Shown here piece by piece: positions 53,426 through 62,910 of a DNA stretch of 64,000 bases; position 1 is the stretch's first letter, and every line of letters begins with the position of its first letter. The notes below the pieces were generated by a model. The model ran no database searches. It was not told the DNA's origin and was given only the letters and a program-made list of their open reading frames with translations. The position numbers and the translations under genes were made by a program. This DNA comes from Candidatus Roseilinea sp. (lineage in GTDB: Bacteria > Chloroflexota > Anaerolineae > J036 > Brachytrichaceae): assembly GCA_026003755.1 (NCBI GenBank), contig BPHV01000001.1:124001-188000 (forward strand), in the 5' to 3' direction.

Positions 53426-55585
53426 TCATCCTTTCACGCTGCCCGCCGTCAACCCTTCCACTAGGAAGCGCTGGGCGAAGATGTAGAAGCCGACCACCGG
53501 GATGGACATGATGAGCGAGGCGGCCATCAATTGACCGTATGGATACAGGTCGGCGAAGACCAGCTTCTGCAAACCGACCGGCAGCGTGATCAGCTTCTCG
53601 CTGGTCAGGAAGATGAAGGCATACAGGAACTCGTTCCACGCGTTGGTGAAGGCAATCAGCGTGACGGCGAGCAGCGCCGGCGCCGCCAGCGGCAGCGTGA
53701 TGCGCCAGAACGCGCCGAAGCGGTTCGCCCCGTCAATCATGGCTGCCTCTTCCAGATCCTCAGGGATCGAGCGGTAATAGCCCATCATCACCCATGTTGC
53801 GAATGGCATCAGGAAGGTGGGATAGGTCAGGATTAACGCCATGTGCGTGTTGATCGCGCCTAGACTGGTCAAGATGCGATACATGGGGATGAACATCAGC
53901 GAGCCAGGCAGCAGATAGGTGATCAACAGCACGGTGGTCAGTGCGCCGGCGCTGCGGAACTTCAACCGCGCCAGCGCGTAGCCGCCTAGGGCAGCGAAGA
54001 ACACCGAGAGCGCCGTCGTGATGAGCGCGATCGTGACCGTGTTGCGGAACCAGAGCACATACTGCGTCTTGTTCAAGAGAGTATCGAACTGGGTCAGCAC
54101 CCAAGGGTCGGGCCAGAAGAGCGAGGCGCGCTGCTGGATCTGCAGATCGCCCTTGAACGCGGTGATGATGACGAAGTAGAACGGAAACAGGACGAAGAAC
54201 AGGAACGGCGAGAGCATGAGCAGCCGAAATGCGACGCCGAGCCGCGCGCGCATCGCCGACGATAGGTTGCGATCGGCCAGCAGACTCAGCCCATGCCCTG
54301 CGATGCCGATCACGACAGCCGCGGCCACGGCTGCCAGCACGCGCACCATCCCATCCACCGGATCGCCGCTGCTGAGCGCGGCGAGGATGATGAGCGGCGT
54401 CACGCCGGCAAGGATCAGCCACGGTGCTGCGCGCGTGGAGAGAAAGGCCGCAAATCGGCCGAACGCAAACAGCACGGCACAGATTACGGCGGTGATCAGG
54501 CCGCAAATCAGCAGGCCGACGATCCCGACGGTGCTCAGCGTCGCTGCGGCAGCGACGACGATGGCCGCGCCGGCGATCGCCCAGGGCAGGGCACGGCCCG
54601 CTGCTTTCAGCCAGGGTTTGCTGGTCTCGCGCGGCGCGCTGCGATCCACGCCCTGGCGCATAAAGCGGGCCAGCAAGAAGATAAAAATAGCGAGAAACGG
54701 CGCAGTCATCAGCGACACGGCTGCACCCGGACCGAAGCGGTTTTGCAGCAGCGCTCGCTCATAGGCTAGGATGGAATATACGCGCGTCTCGCCGCCTGGG
54801 CCGCCGCCGGTCATCAGGTAGATCAGGCCGAAGGTGTTGAACGTGCTGATGGTCGAGAGCAGCACCGTCACGGCGATCACGTAGCGCAGGCTGGGCAGCG
54901 TGATGTTGAAGAAGCGCTGTATGCCGTTGGCCCCATCCACTTCTGAGGCCTCGTATAGCTCTTTGTCAATCGCCTTGAGGCCGGCGAGCAGCAGCATGGT
55001 GAAGAACGGGATGCCCTTCCAAATGTTGACCGCGATCACGCTGGCTAGTGCTAGGCCGGGTTCGGACAACCATCCCACGTCGCGATTGATGATGCCCAGG
55101 CCTCTGAGCAGCGGGTTCAGTGTGCCGAATAGGGGATCGAAGATGCCGCGCCAGGTCAGCGCTGTGACTACTTCCGGCACAATCCAGGGCAGGAGCATGA
55201 TGCCGGCGAGCACGTTGCGCAGCGGTAACTTGCTGTTCAACAGCGAGGCGATGGCCAGACCAACAACGAGCTTGGCCGCTACCGAAATTACCGTGAAGCG
55301 GATTGTGTTACTGATCGAGCCGGTGAACTGGGTGTCGGTCAGCAAGCGCCGGTAGTTCTCCAGCCCGACGAATACTTCCTGGCGGTTGATCGTGCGGACG
55401 AACATGCTCATGTAGACCGCGTTGAGGAATGGATACAGGATCAACCCCGCCATCAGGGTGACCATCGGCGCGACGAACAACACTGCGATCTTCCAGTCCT
55501 TACCCAGCCATCGCTCCAGCCGCTTATTCAGGCTGATCGCTTGAGATTGTGCCAGCCGGGTCGGTGCGGTCATCTGTTGAGCCAT
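53426..55585 (-). CDS. Fused CUT1 sugar ABC transporter permease (MalF-MalG in one protein)
   Basis: A 719-residue membrane protein. Residues 1-310 are a complete MalF-type permease (KIAVLFVAPMVTLMAGLILYP, EAA loop YEASEVDGANGIQRFFNITLP, MTGGGPGGE). Residues about 330-440 add four hydrophobic helices of unknown origin (AIAGAAIVVAAAATLSTVG, GIVGLLICGLITAVICAVLF). Residues 450-719 are a complete MalG-type permease (FFVLFPFYFVIITAF, EEAAMIDGANRFGAFWRITLP). The frame is continuous. It follows its binding-protein gene; no ATPase gene is present. The fusion would fix 1:1 stoichiometry. Confidence 0.9.
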   Translation of the reverse strand: MAQQMTAPTRLAQSQAISLNKRLERWLGKDWKIAVLFVAPMVTLMAGLILYPFLNAVYMSMFVRTINRQEVFVGLENYRRLLTDTQFTGSISNTIRFTVISVAAKLVVGLAIASLLNSKLPLRNVLAGIMLLPWIVPEVVTALTWRGIFDPLFGTLNPLLRGLGIINRDVGWLSEPGLALASVIAVNIWKGIPFFTMLLLAGLKAIDKELYEASEVDGANGIQRFFNITLPSLRYVIAVTVLLSTISTFNTFGLIYLMTGGGPGGETRVYSILAYERALLQNRFGPGAAVSLMTAPFLAIFIFLLARFMRQGVDRSAPRETSKPWLKAAGRALPWAIAGAAIVVAAAATLSTVGIVGLLICGLITAVICAVLFAFGRFAAFLSTRAAPWLILAGVTPLIILAALSSGDPVDGMVRVLAAVAAAVVIGIAGHGLSLLADRNLSSAMRARLGVAFRLLMLSPFLFFVLFPFYFVIITAFKGDLQIQQRASLFWPDPWVLTQFDTLLNKTQYVLWFRNTVTIALITTALSVFFAALGGYALARLKFRSAGALTTVLLITYLLPGSLMFIPMYRILTSLGAINTHMALILTYPTFLMPFATWVMMGYYRSIPEDLEEAAMIDGANRFGAFWRITLPLAAPALLAVTLIAFTNAWNEFLYAFIFLTSEKLITLPVGLQKLVFADLYPYGQLMAASLIMSIPVVGFYIFAQRFLVEGLTAGSVKG

Positions 55586-55607
55586 GTCTTCCTCCGCTCC
55601 TGGTCCG

Positions 55608-55664
55608 ACTCCCGACTCACCACTTCCCTCAGGAGTCGGAATGAGGGAGTGATAAGTCGGGAGT
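55608..55664 (-). promoter_or_regulatory. Hairpin between binding-protein and fused permease genes
   Basis: Outer arms ACTCCCGACT/AGTCGGGAGT (10 bp, perfect) and inner arms CACTTCCCTC/GAGGGAGTG (one bulge) form a long interrupted stem. It lies directly after the binding-protein stop. Its core resembles the hairpin after tuf at 44593-44646. Confidence 0.6.
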
Positions 55665-55678
55665 GGGGGTAGGATGCA

Positions 55679-57106
55679 CTAACTCTGCGGCAGGCCCTTC
55701 TCTTCGAAGATGGCGATGCCCTTCTCGGTGGCGTCCTTGACGGCCTCGGCAGCGGTCATCTTGCCGGTGATGACGTTGGCCATCATCTCGCTCAGGAAGC
55801 CGGTGGCGAACCAGGCGTCGGTCGCGGCGTTTGGCTGCGCCGGATACGAGAAGCCGGTGTAGTCGGTCGGATTGAACATGATCTCCTTGAGCGCCGGGAA
55901 GGCCGGCTCAAGCTTGAGCAGGTCGTCGGTCCAGTTGTTCTTGTAGGCCGGCATGAACAATCCGCCACCTAATCCCGACAGCGGCGTGAACCGCGCTGGG
56001 TCAATGAAGTGCAAAATGATTTGTTTGGCGACATCGCGGTTCTTGACCCCTTTGAAGATGGTGTACCACTGTGCGCCGCCGGTGCCGAGCTCGATTGAGC
56101 CGTCGTTGGTTAGCGGGAAGCGCACCACCGCCGTGTTCGGATAAACCGGGTTGTTGTCGCGCTTGGCCGCGGCATAGACGCTGAAGGCGTTCTGGGTCAT
56201 GGCGATCTTGCCGGCCAGATATGCCTCGTTGTTGCTCGGATCGGTCCAGCTCTCCACGCCGGGTGGCAGGATGGGCTTGTATTTCTCGTCGGTATAGATG
56301 GTAGCCAGCCACTCCACGCCGGCGATGGTCTCCGGCGAATTGAAGGTGATCTTGGTGCCGGTCTCGTCTACCGCGCGGCCGCCGAAGGCCTGGAACGCTG
56401 TCTGGATCAAGCCGTGGCCGTCACCGCTCCGGTTGACGGTCAGGCCCCAGCCATACATCTCCTTGGAAGGATCGGACATCTTAATGGCTGCATCGAGCCG
56501 ATCTTGCAGCTTTGGCAGTTGTTTGACGTCTACGCCGGCGGCTTCGGCGACGTCGCGTCGCACAAACCACGCGCCGGCAGTCGTGATGAATGGCACCGAC
56601 CACCACTTCTCGTCGAAGCGCGCATTGCGCGGCACGCTGGCCGGCACGATTTCGCCGTATTTGCCGACCAGTTCATCCACGATGTCTGTGACGTCCTCGA
56701 CGATGTCCGAGTCGTACATCACAGACACGCTGTTGCCATGATAAGCAAGGTCGGGCGGGTTGCCCGCGGCTACCGCTGCCTGCATCTTGGCCACAAAGTC
56801 GCCGAACAACTCGGGGTTGACCGTGGAGACATCGGGCGTGTAGCCCAGGCTGGCGATGAATTCCTCAGTCTGCTTCTTCAGCTCCTCTTCCAGCGCCTTG
56901 AAATATTCCTGGCGGTGCAGCACTTGAACGGTGCCGCCGGCCGGCGCTGCAGGCGCTTCAGTGGGCGCGGGGGCTTCGGTCACATTCGGCGCCGCTGGCT
57001 GAGCGGGAGCGGCCGGTGCGGCGCAGGCAGCGAGCGCTGTGCTGGCCCCGGCGATCGCGGACAGGCGAAGTAATTGGCGTCGGGTGAGCTTAGTCTCTTT
57101 CTTCAC
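55679..57106 (-). CDS. CUT1 sugar-binding lipoprotein
   Basis: A 475-residue exported sugar-binding protein with twin-Arg-like LTRRQLLRL, a hydrophobic helix and lipobox ALAAC. A Pro/Ala/Glu linker follows. The body is MalE/UgpB-like (YHGNSVSVMYDSDIVEDVTD, KIAMTQNAFSVYAAAKRDNN, FMPAYKNNWTDDL). GTG 57106 is chosen because AGGAGG lies 8 nt upstream. First gene of the operon with the fused permease. Confidence 0.92.
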   Translation of the reverse strand: MKKETKLTRRQLLRLSAIAGASTALAACAAPAAPAQPAAPNVTEAPAPTEAPAAPAGGTVQVLHRQEYFKALEEELKKQTEEFIASLGYTPDVSTVNPELFGDFVAKMQAAVAAGNPPDLAYHGNSVSVMYDSDIVEDVTDIVDELVGKYGEIVPASVPRNARFDEKWWSVPFITTAGAWFVRRDVAEAAGVDVKQLPKLQDRLDAAIKMSDPSKEMYGWGLTVNRSGDGHGLIQTAFQAFGGRAVDETGTKITFNSPETIAGVEWLATIYTDEKYKPILPPGVESWTDPSNNEAYLAGKIAMTQNAFSVYAAAKRDNNPVYPNTAVVRFPLTNDGSIELGTGGAQWYTIFKGVKNRDVAKQIILHFIDPARFTPLSGLGGGLFMPAYKNNWTDDLLKLEPAFPALKEIMFNPTDYTGFSYPAQPNAATDAWFATGFLSEMMANVITGKMTAAEAVKDATEKGIAIFEEKGLPQS

Positions 57107-57354
57107 TTTGATATCCTCCTGAAACTGGATTATGAGATTTGCGCTGTTTGAAAGTCTCGTCGTCGAGTGCATCTGCGTCTGGCGCTATCGCGCGCTGATG
57201 ACCCTGGTTAGGTCGAAATGCGATAGCTTCTCTATCTGGATATGCTCGGCGAGCTAAGATGAAGCGATCACCTCCTTATCGATCTGTGCGTGCGGCAGAC
57301 CTTTACGGATGACAGTAGTGTAGAAGGATAAGCCCGATCGCACAAATGGGCGTC
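57107..57354. other. Upstream region of the second CUT1 operon
   Basis: 248 bp without a gene, between the binding-protein start and the end of the methyltransferase gene, both on the minus strand. The operon promoter is expected here. I see no clear palindromic operator, and no regulator gene is adjacent. Confidence 0.4.
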
Positions 57355-58215
57355 TCATCGATCCGACCCTTCAGTGGTTGAGTTCAACTTGCGTCCGAGG
57401 ACCAGCAGGCCACCGCCGCAGTCGGCAACGCGAGCATCGTAATACGGGCGGAGTTTGGCGATGAGCTGGTTGTATATAAGTCGGGCCATCAATGGCTGAT
57501 AGCCCAGCGGGCGCAGGCGCGGGGAAGCTAATATGCTGAAGAGCGAACGTCGCCCGATGCCGTAGGCGCGGTTCATGCGATCCCACTGTTGCTCAGCTTC
57601 TGGTGAGACGTAGTAGCGCACCTCGATGAGTTTGACGTTCACCGTGGCGAGGAGCACACGCCATTCGTCGGCGGTATGGTAGTGGTAGTGCGCGAAGCGC
57701 TGATCCACATCACGGGCATAGCGCGCGGCGGCTTCCTTTGTCGGCGCGGTGCGCACACCGTCGAGCAGATCGTGGAAGCGGTCGCTGGGAACGGTGAGCA
57801 CAAGCAGGCCACCGGGTCGCAGCACGCGTGCCAGCTCTGGCAGCACGTTCTGTGGATCTGGGATGTGCTCGATCACCGAGTTGACATGCACCGTGCCGAA
57901 GGCGCCATCGCGATAGGGTAAGTGGTGTCCATCGGCGAACTGCACGCCATGGCAGTACACGCCGCTGTCGCGCGCGGCCGGCAATTCCCCTTTGGCGATG
58001 TCGCAGCCATAGATGCCGTCTTGCTTACCGAAGATCGCTTCGGTGAAAAGGCCGTCGCCGCAGCCGAAGTCGAGCATGGGCGCCGGAAAGTCGAGCGTGC
58101 TCAGCGCCCTGGCCTCGATCGCGCGCCACAGGGCAACCGGCGGCGCAAACCAGTAGCGTCTTAGGAGGTAGGAGAGGAAATCCCTGTCACGATGGACGTA
58201 TAGGGTGTCGGGCAT
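57355..58215 (-). CDS. SAM-dependent methyltransferase
   Basis: A 286-residue class I methyltransferase. SAM motif I is MLDFGCGDGLFTEAI, motif II is IYGCDIAKGEL, and motif IV/V includes FGTVHVNSVIEHIPDPQNVL and ARVLRPGGLLVLTVPS. ATG 58215 is chosen because the conserved protein begins shortly after; the upstream open frame is non-conserved and antisense to the next gene. Substrate unknown; it resembles UbiE/type-11 enzymes used on lipids or sugars. Confidence 0.85.
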   Translation of the reverse strand: MPDTLYVHRDRDFLSYLLRRYWFAPPVALWRAIEARALSTLDFPAPMLDFGCGDGLFTEAIFGKQDGIYGCDIAKGELPAARDSGVYCHGVQFADGHHLPYRDGAFGTVHVNSVIEHIPDPQNVLPELARVLRPGGLLVLTVPSDRFHDLLDGVRTAPTKEAAARYARDVDQRFAHYHYHTADEWRVLLATVNVKLIEVRYYVSPEAEQQWDRMNRAYGIGRRSLFSILASPRLRPLGYQPLMARLIYNQLIAKLRPYYDARVADCGGGLLVLGRKLNSTTEGSDR

Positions 58216-58332
58216 TGGGGCGATTATAGGTTTGAGACTCGAGATTGGAAATTGCTGGTTGCGAAAGTAGGTTAGGATTGGGCAGAACGGATCGAAAAAT
58301 TGGCAATCCGAAATCCACGATCGCAAATCGAG

Positions 58333-59211
58333 ATGATTTTCCTCAAACTCGGCGGTTCCCTGATCACCGACAAGACTCAGGCCAACACCCCTCGCCTGGA
58401 TGTGATTCGCCGCTTGGCGCGGGAGATTCAGGATTGGAGATTGGCGATGGCGCGCCATCCGTCCTCTCCCCGTTGCGATGTCCGATTGCTCATCGGTCAC
58501 GGCAGCGGGTCGTTCGGTCATGCAGCGGCGAAGCGATATGGCACGCGCGCCGGTGTGCGCGATGCGGAGGGCTGGCGCGGCTTCGCCGAGGTGTCGGTGG
58601 CCGCAGCTCGCTTGAACCGCATCGTGGCCGACGCGTTGCACGAAGCCGGCGTGCCGGTGATCAGCTTTTGTCCCTCGGCCAGCGCGCGCTGCGTGGATGG
58701 ACGGCTGGTCTACCTCGACGACGCGCCGATCCGGGCAGCGCTCGATCACGGCATTGTCCCGCTGGTGATGGGGGACGTGGCATTCGATGATAGGCGCGGC
58801 GGGACGATCGTCTCGACCGAGGAAGTGTTTGCCTATCTCGCCAATGTTCTATCGGTGGCGCATGTGCTGTTGGCTGGCGAAACCGAAGGTGTGTATCGCT
58901 ATTTTGAGCCGCGGAGTCGTGAGGGTGGGCAGAGGGTTGACATCATTCCACGCATCACACCGCTGAACTGGGATGCGGTTCGCGGCAACGTGGGCGGCTC
59001 GCGCGGGGCGGATGTGACCGGCGGCATGGCGAGCAAGGTGCGCGACATGCTCGCACTCGTTGCGGCGCATCCGACGACGATCGTGCGCATCTTCTCCGGC
59101 CTGGTCGAGGGCAACGTCACGCGCGCGCTGCGCGGCGAGCCCATCGGCACAGAAATTATCGCAACGGACGATGCACGGCTGGTCGGGCCGGGCGCGCCGG
59201 TGAACGTTTAG
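58333..59211 (+). CDS. Isopentenyl phosphate kinase (amino-acid-kinase family)
   Basis: A 292-residue kinase. FLKLGGSLITDK is the N-terminal phosphate-binding Lys/Gly motif. GHGSGSFGHAAAKRYGT contains the His that distinguishes isopentenyl phosphate kinase from other members of the family. GDVAFD and VTGGMASKVRDML complete the nucleotide site. The enzyme makes isopentenyl diphosphate from isopentenyl phosphate in alternative mevalonate pathways of archaea and some Chloroflexota. ATG 58333 is chosen because the fold starts there. No other mevalonate genes are in the window. Confidence 0.85.
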   Translation: MIFLKLGGSLITDKTQANTPRLDVIRRLAREIQDWRLAMARHPSSPRCDVRLLIGHGSGSFGHAAAKRYGTRAGVRDAEGWRGFAEVSVAAARLNRIVADALHEAGVPVISFCPSASARCVDGRLVYLDDAPIRAALDHGIVPLVMGDVAFDDRRGGTIVSTEEVFAYLANVLSVAHVLLAGETEGVYRYFEPRSREGGQRVDIIPRITPLNWDAVRGNVGGSRGADVTGGMASKVRDMLALVAAHPTTIVRIFSGLVEGNVTRALRGEPIGTEIIATDDARLVGPGAPVNV

Positions 59212-59244
59212 CCGGCGCACGGTGCAGTCGTTCGCGCGCGTTGG

Positions 59245-59697
59245 TCATGAGATTGCTGTGCCGTCTGATTCGAAGAATTTGAACTGCACGTGGCCCACGC
59301 GAATCACGTCGCCATCCTTCAGCCGGCTGCGCATCACCGGCCGGTCGTTGACGAACGTGCCGTTGCGGCTGAGGTTATCCTCGATCCACCAAGCCTGATC
59401 TTCGGCGCGCCAGAGCACCTGAGCGTGTCGCGCGCTAGCAAATTCGTCGTCGGCGTGCACCAAACAGTTCGGATCGCGTCCGATCCACGCTGCCCAGCGG
59501 ATCGCATAGCAACGTTCCAAAGCGGGGTCTGCTTTGTCGCCTGTTAGCCGCAGCAGCCGGGATGTGGGGACGGGGGGCGCAGGCGCTGAATTGCGTTCTT
59601 TCAACAGCGCCCATAGTAATGCGCCGAGGAATGCGTACAACGCGACGACGATCAGTATGCGCAGCGCGAACACTACGCCATCCATGCCCGTCAGCAT
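59245..59697 (-). CDS. Membrane-anchored FHA-domain protein
   Basis: A 150-residue protein with one N-terminal helix (VVFALRILIVVALYAFLGALLWALL). The FHA domain follows at about residues 50-145 (WIGRDPNCLVHADDEFASARHAQV, WWIEDNLSRNGTFVNDRPV). FHA domains bind phosphothreonine peptides, so it may read Ser/Thr kinase signals at the membrane. ATG 59697 overlaps the stop of the upstream beta-propeller gene by 7 bp. Confidence 0.88.
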   Translation of the reverse strand: MLTGMDGVVFALRILIVVALYAFLGALLWALLKERNSAPAPPVPTSRLLRLTGDKADPALERCYAIRWAAWIGRDPNCLVHADDEFASARHAQVLWRAEDQAWWIEDNLSRNGTFVNDRPVMRSRLKDGDVIRVGHVQFKFFESDGTAIS

Positions 59698-60989
59698 TGA
59701 CTCCAGAAAGCCATGTTGCCTTCGGCGATTGGCCTGGGCGGGCCGCCTCGGCGGGGCGTTGGCACAACATAGATGAGCGGGCGTTCGTCGCCTGCTTCGT
59801 CGCGCTTGGCCATCGGCAGCACGATGGCGTCGCTGTCGGGCGACCAGATGCGGTGGCTGAGGGCATACTGGTCGAAGAAGGGCAGAAAATAGTTGACGAA
59901 TGCCTCGACCGGCTCGAATGTGGTGATGAGCCAATGCTCATCTTGCTCGATGTCTACCACCCAGAGGTTGAACCACAGCGCGCGTAATTCTGTGATCTCC
60001 TCGGCTTCGCGCTCGGACTCGATTTCCGCACCATCCCGAGACCCGCCATTGCGTGCGGCTGTGTCTGCATTCGGCAGGATATGGTGTCGGACGTGTTCGG
60101 CGATGTGCGCCAGGGTGAAGTAAGCGATGTGGCGGCCGTTTGGCGACCAGAAGAAAGCCAGCACGATGTCGTCGGTGAGCAGGGTCACCTTGCCGGTCGT
60201 TGCATCCAACACACGCAGTGGGCCGTAATACGTGCGCACCGGTTCGGTAGGGCTGATGTAGGCGAGCTGGTCGCGCGTTGGGCTCCAGCTCATCGCGGCG
60301 ACGCCGTGGTGCGGCACGAGCAGGCGGTTGTCCGCGCTGCGACCATCTACGACGAGGTGTAGTTCCCCAGCTCGGCTGACTTGACCAAAAGCCCAGAAGC
60401 GTCCGCTGCGGGCGATGCCCGGCGCCTGAAACAACCCGGGACGGGCGAGGCTGGCATGGCCGCGGGTAGGGTTGAACGGATCGATGAACTTGAGCTGTGA
60501 GCCTTCCTCGCTGGCCGTTCCGGTGTGCAGCAAGATGCGTTTGCCGTCGGCGCTCCAGTCCCAGAAGCACGGTCGGCCGGTTGCGACCAGGCGGCTGGAC
60601 GCTTGGCCGAAAGGAGAGAACGTCGCATCCGTCACCGGCGCGATGTGTAGCCCGAGCGATTGTTCATCCGGGCGGTTGGTGATAAAGCTCAGGTGATGGC
60701 CATCAGGCGACCAGAACACGTAAACCGGCGCTTCATGGTCGCTTTCGTAGATCGCGTGGGGCGGGGAAGGGCGGAGGGCATCGCCGGCTTGATCCTCGAA
60801 CACGAACACGCCGGCGCGATCAGGCGCGCCGCCTACCGCGGCGATGCGTCGGCCATCGGGTGACCATGCCGGGAATTGAAAGTGGTGATCGCCGAAGGTG
60901 AGCCGGCGGCGATCGCTGCCATCCGGCGAAATGGTCTCCAACTCGCCGTTCGGGTTAATGAACGCAATACGGTTCACACGCTGAGGCAT
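59691..60989 (-). CDS. TolB-like WD40/PD40 beta-propeller protein
   Basis: A 432-residue protein with repeated propeller blades carrying the PD40 motif: FPAWSPDGRRIAAVGG, VFWSPDGHHLSFITN, WDWSADGKRILLHTG, MSWSPTRDQLAYIS, FFWSPNGRHIAYFT and RIWSPDSDAIVLPM. No signal peptide is visible. Such proteins are binding scaffolds, sometimes linked to peptidases. It is coupled to the membrane FHA protein. Confidence 0.85.
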   Translation of the reverse strand: MPQRVNRIAFINPNGELETISPDGSDRRRLTFGDHHFQFPAWSPDGRRIAAVGGAPDRAGVFVFEDQAGDALRPSPPHAIYESDHEAPVYVFWSPDGHHLSFITNRPDEQSLGLHIAPVTDATFSPFGQASSRLVATGRPCFWDWSADGKRILLHTGTASEEGSQLKFIDPFNPTRGHASLARPGLFQAPGIARSGRFWAFGQVSRAGELHLVVDGRSADNRLLVPHHGVAAMSWSPTRDQLAYISPTEPVRTYYGPLRVLDATTGKVTLLTDDIVLAFFWSPNGRHIAYFTLAHIAEHVRHHILPNADTAARNGGSRDGAEIESEREAEEITELRALWFNLWVVDIEQDEHWLITTFEPVEAFVNYFLPFFDQYALSHRIWSPDSDAIVLPMAKRDEAGDERPLIYVVPTPRRGGPPRPIAEGNMAFWSQC

Positions 60990-61047
60990 GGCTGACTCGG
61001 ATTTGACGCAATCTTAGCGCAGTCCCCTGAGGGCATGCCCAGCGCCC

Positions 61048-62895
61048 TCAAGGCCGCCAGACGAATGTGACCAGCACGATAATGAGAATGATGCAGACCA
61101 GTGTGAGCGGCACGCCGACGCGGGGGTAGTCGCTGGCCTGGTAGCCGCCTGCGCCCATCACGAACGTGTTCACGGGGTGTGCGCTCGGCGTGATGAACGT
61201 GAGCGAGCAGCCCAATGCGACGAACATCGCCATCGCACGCGGGTCGCTGCCGATCGCTTGCGCTGTGCTGATCGCGATCGGCGCGAGCACGACGGCGGTG
61301 ACCTGGCCGGACATCACCTGTGCGAGCAGCATCGTCAGCGTCAGCAGCCCGGCGCCGACTGCGACCGGCCCAAAGTCGGAGAGCAACGCGGTGATGACGC
61401 GTCCCAGCGCATCTGCGGCGCCGGTGCGCTGCATGGCAATGCTGACCGGCAGCATGCCGGCGATCAGGAACACTGCGCGCCACTCGATTGCACGATAGGC
61501 TTCGTCCATCGAGAGGCAGCCGACCAGGACCATGGCCAGCGCGCCCAGCATCGTCGCCAGCGCGATGGGCATGATGTCCAGCGCTGCTGCGGTCAGCGCG
61601 ACGATCAGGATGACGACCGCAAATACGGCGCGGTCGGCGCGCACCGGTGCATCTTCGGCCGCCGGCGGCCGCAGCACGAGGAAGTCGGAGTCGCTCTGCA
61701 GCAGCGAGATGGCTTCGCGCGAGCCATGCACCAGCATGGCATCGCCGAACTCCAATGGGATGGTCGCCAGGTCGGTGCGCACGGAGCGGCCACCATGCCA
61801 GAGCGCCAGCACGCTGGCTCCGAACTTCTCTCGGAAGCGCAACTGACGCAGCGTCTGGCCGATGGCGCGTGAACGCGGCGCCGGTATCACTTCGACCAGC
61901 GAAACGTCGTTGGAGGTGATCTCACCCTCGAACGGGCTATCCGGCTCGACGATTGCGCCGTATTGCCTGAGTTGTTCGGCGCGTTCGCGGCGGCCGATGA
62001 CCAGCAACGTGTCGTGGGCGCGGATGATTTCATCCGGCGAAGGGGCGAGCACAGTCTGGCCGTTGCGCAACACGGCCATGACGCTCATGCCGTATTGCTT
62101 GCCGATGCCGCTGTCGACGATGCGCTGGTTGACCAAACTGGAGGTGGGCGGAATGCGCACCCGGTTCAGGCGCTGAAAGAGTTCATACGACTCGGTCAGC
62201 ACATGGCTGTTGGCGCGCGCCGGATCGAGCGCCGCCGGGTCACGCGTCGGCAGCAGCCGCCGGCCGAGCGTGAGCATGAAGAGTATGCCGGCGAAGGTAA
62301 CCGGCACGCCGACCGGTGCGAAGTCGAGCAGACCGTAGCCGCGCTGTCCACTGACCGTGAGCGCCTCGGAAACGACGATGTTGGCGGTGGTGAGCAGTGT
62401 CGCCATGCCGCCGAGCGATGTCGCGAACGCCATCGGCATCATGATCTTTGAAGGGATCAACTTGCGGCGCTTTACGGCGTCCACTGCGCCCGGCAACAGC
62501 ACGGCGGCGGCGGCGATGTTGTTCATGAACAGCGAGAGACAGGCGCCGCTGCTCATCACCAGCGCGATCATGCCGCGTTCGCCGCCCCGGTTGGCCTGGG
62601 CTAAAACTCGCCCAAATGCGCGCGTGACGCCGGTGCGCTGCAACCCTTGCGCCAGGATGAAGATGCCGATGATGGTGACGACCGCCGAGCTGCTGAAGCC
62701 GATGAAGACTTCGTGCGGTTCGATGATGCCGGTCAGGCCGAGCGACAACGCGACGCCGATGGCGACCAGGTCCGGTCGCAGGCGATCGGTTAGCATGAGC
62801 GCGAACGCAATCACAAGGATCACGGTCAGCGCTACAACCGGCGAGATGGACGTCAACACAGGCAAGCTGAGGCTATTTGTCCAATTGACTGCCAT
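61048..62895 (-). CDS. SLC13/DASS-type anion transporter with RCK_C domains
   Basis: A 615-residue membrane transporter. The N-terminal half has helices such as VVTIIGIFILAQGLQRTGVTR and MNNIAAAAVLLPG. Two TrkA-C (RCK_C)-like domains lie in the middle (YGMSVMAVLRNGQTVLAPS and FGASVLALWHGGRSVRTDL). The C-terminal half repeats the transport fold (GMLPVSIAMQRTGAADALG, FITPSAHPVNTFVMGAGGY). This layout is found in sodium/sulfate or dicarboxylate symporters of the SLC13 group. Substrate cannot be read from sequence. Confidence 0.88.
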   Translation of the reverse strand: MAVNWTNSLSLPVLTSISPVVALTVILVIAFALMLTDRLRPDLVAIGVALSLGLTGIIEPHEVFIGFSSSAVVTIIGIFILAQGLQRTGVTRAFGRVLAQANRGGERGMIALVMSSGACLSLFMNNIAAAAVLLPGAVDAVKRRKLIPSKIMMPMAFATSLGGMATLLTTANIVVSEALTVSGQRGYGLLDFAPVGVPVTFAGILFMLTLGRRLLPTRDPAALDPARANSHVLTESYELFQRLNRVRIPPTSSLVNQRIVDSGIGKQYGMSVMAVLRNGQTVLAPSPDEIIRAHDTLLVIGRRERAEQLRQYGAIVEPDSPFEGEITSNDVSLVEVIPAPRSRAIGQTLRQLRFREKFGASVLALWHGGRSVRTDLATIPLEFGDAMLVHGSREAISLLQSDSDFLVLRPPAAEDAPVRADRAVFAVVILIVALTAAALDIMPIALATMLGALAMVLVGCLSMDEAYRAIEWRAVFLIAGMLPVSIAMQRTGAADALGRVITALLSDFGPVAVGAGLLTLTMLLAQVMSGQVTAVVLAPIAISTAQAIGSDPRAMAMFVALGCSLTFITPSAHPVNTFVMGAGGYQASDYPRVGVPLTLVCIILIIVLVTFVWRP

Positions 62896-62910
62896 CTTGA
62901 GCTTCCCGGC

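Noticed and set aside
58216-58749. Methyltransferase extended to a 464-codon frame
   Set aside because: The added 178 codons are antisense to the isopentenyl phosphate kinase and unlike a methyltransferase; the conserved protein starts at 58215.
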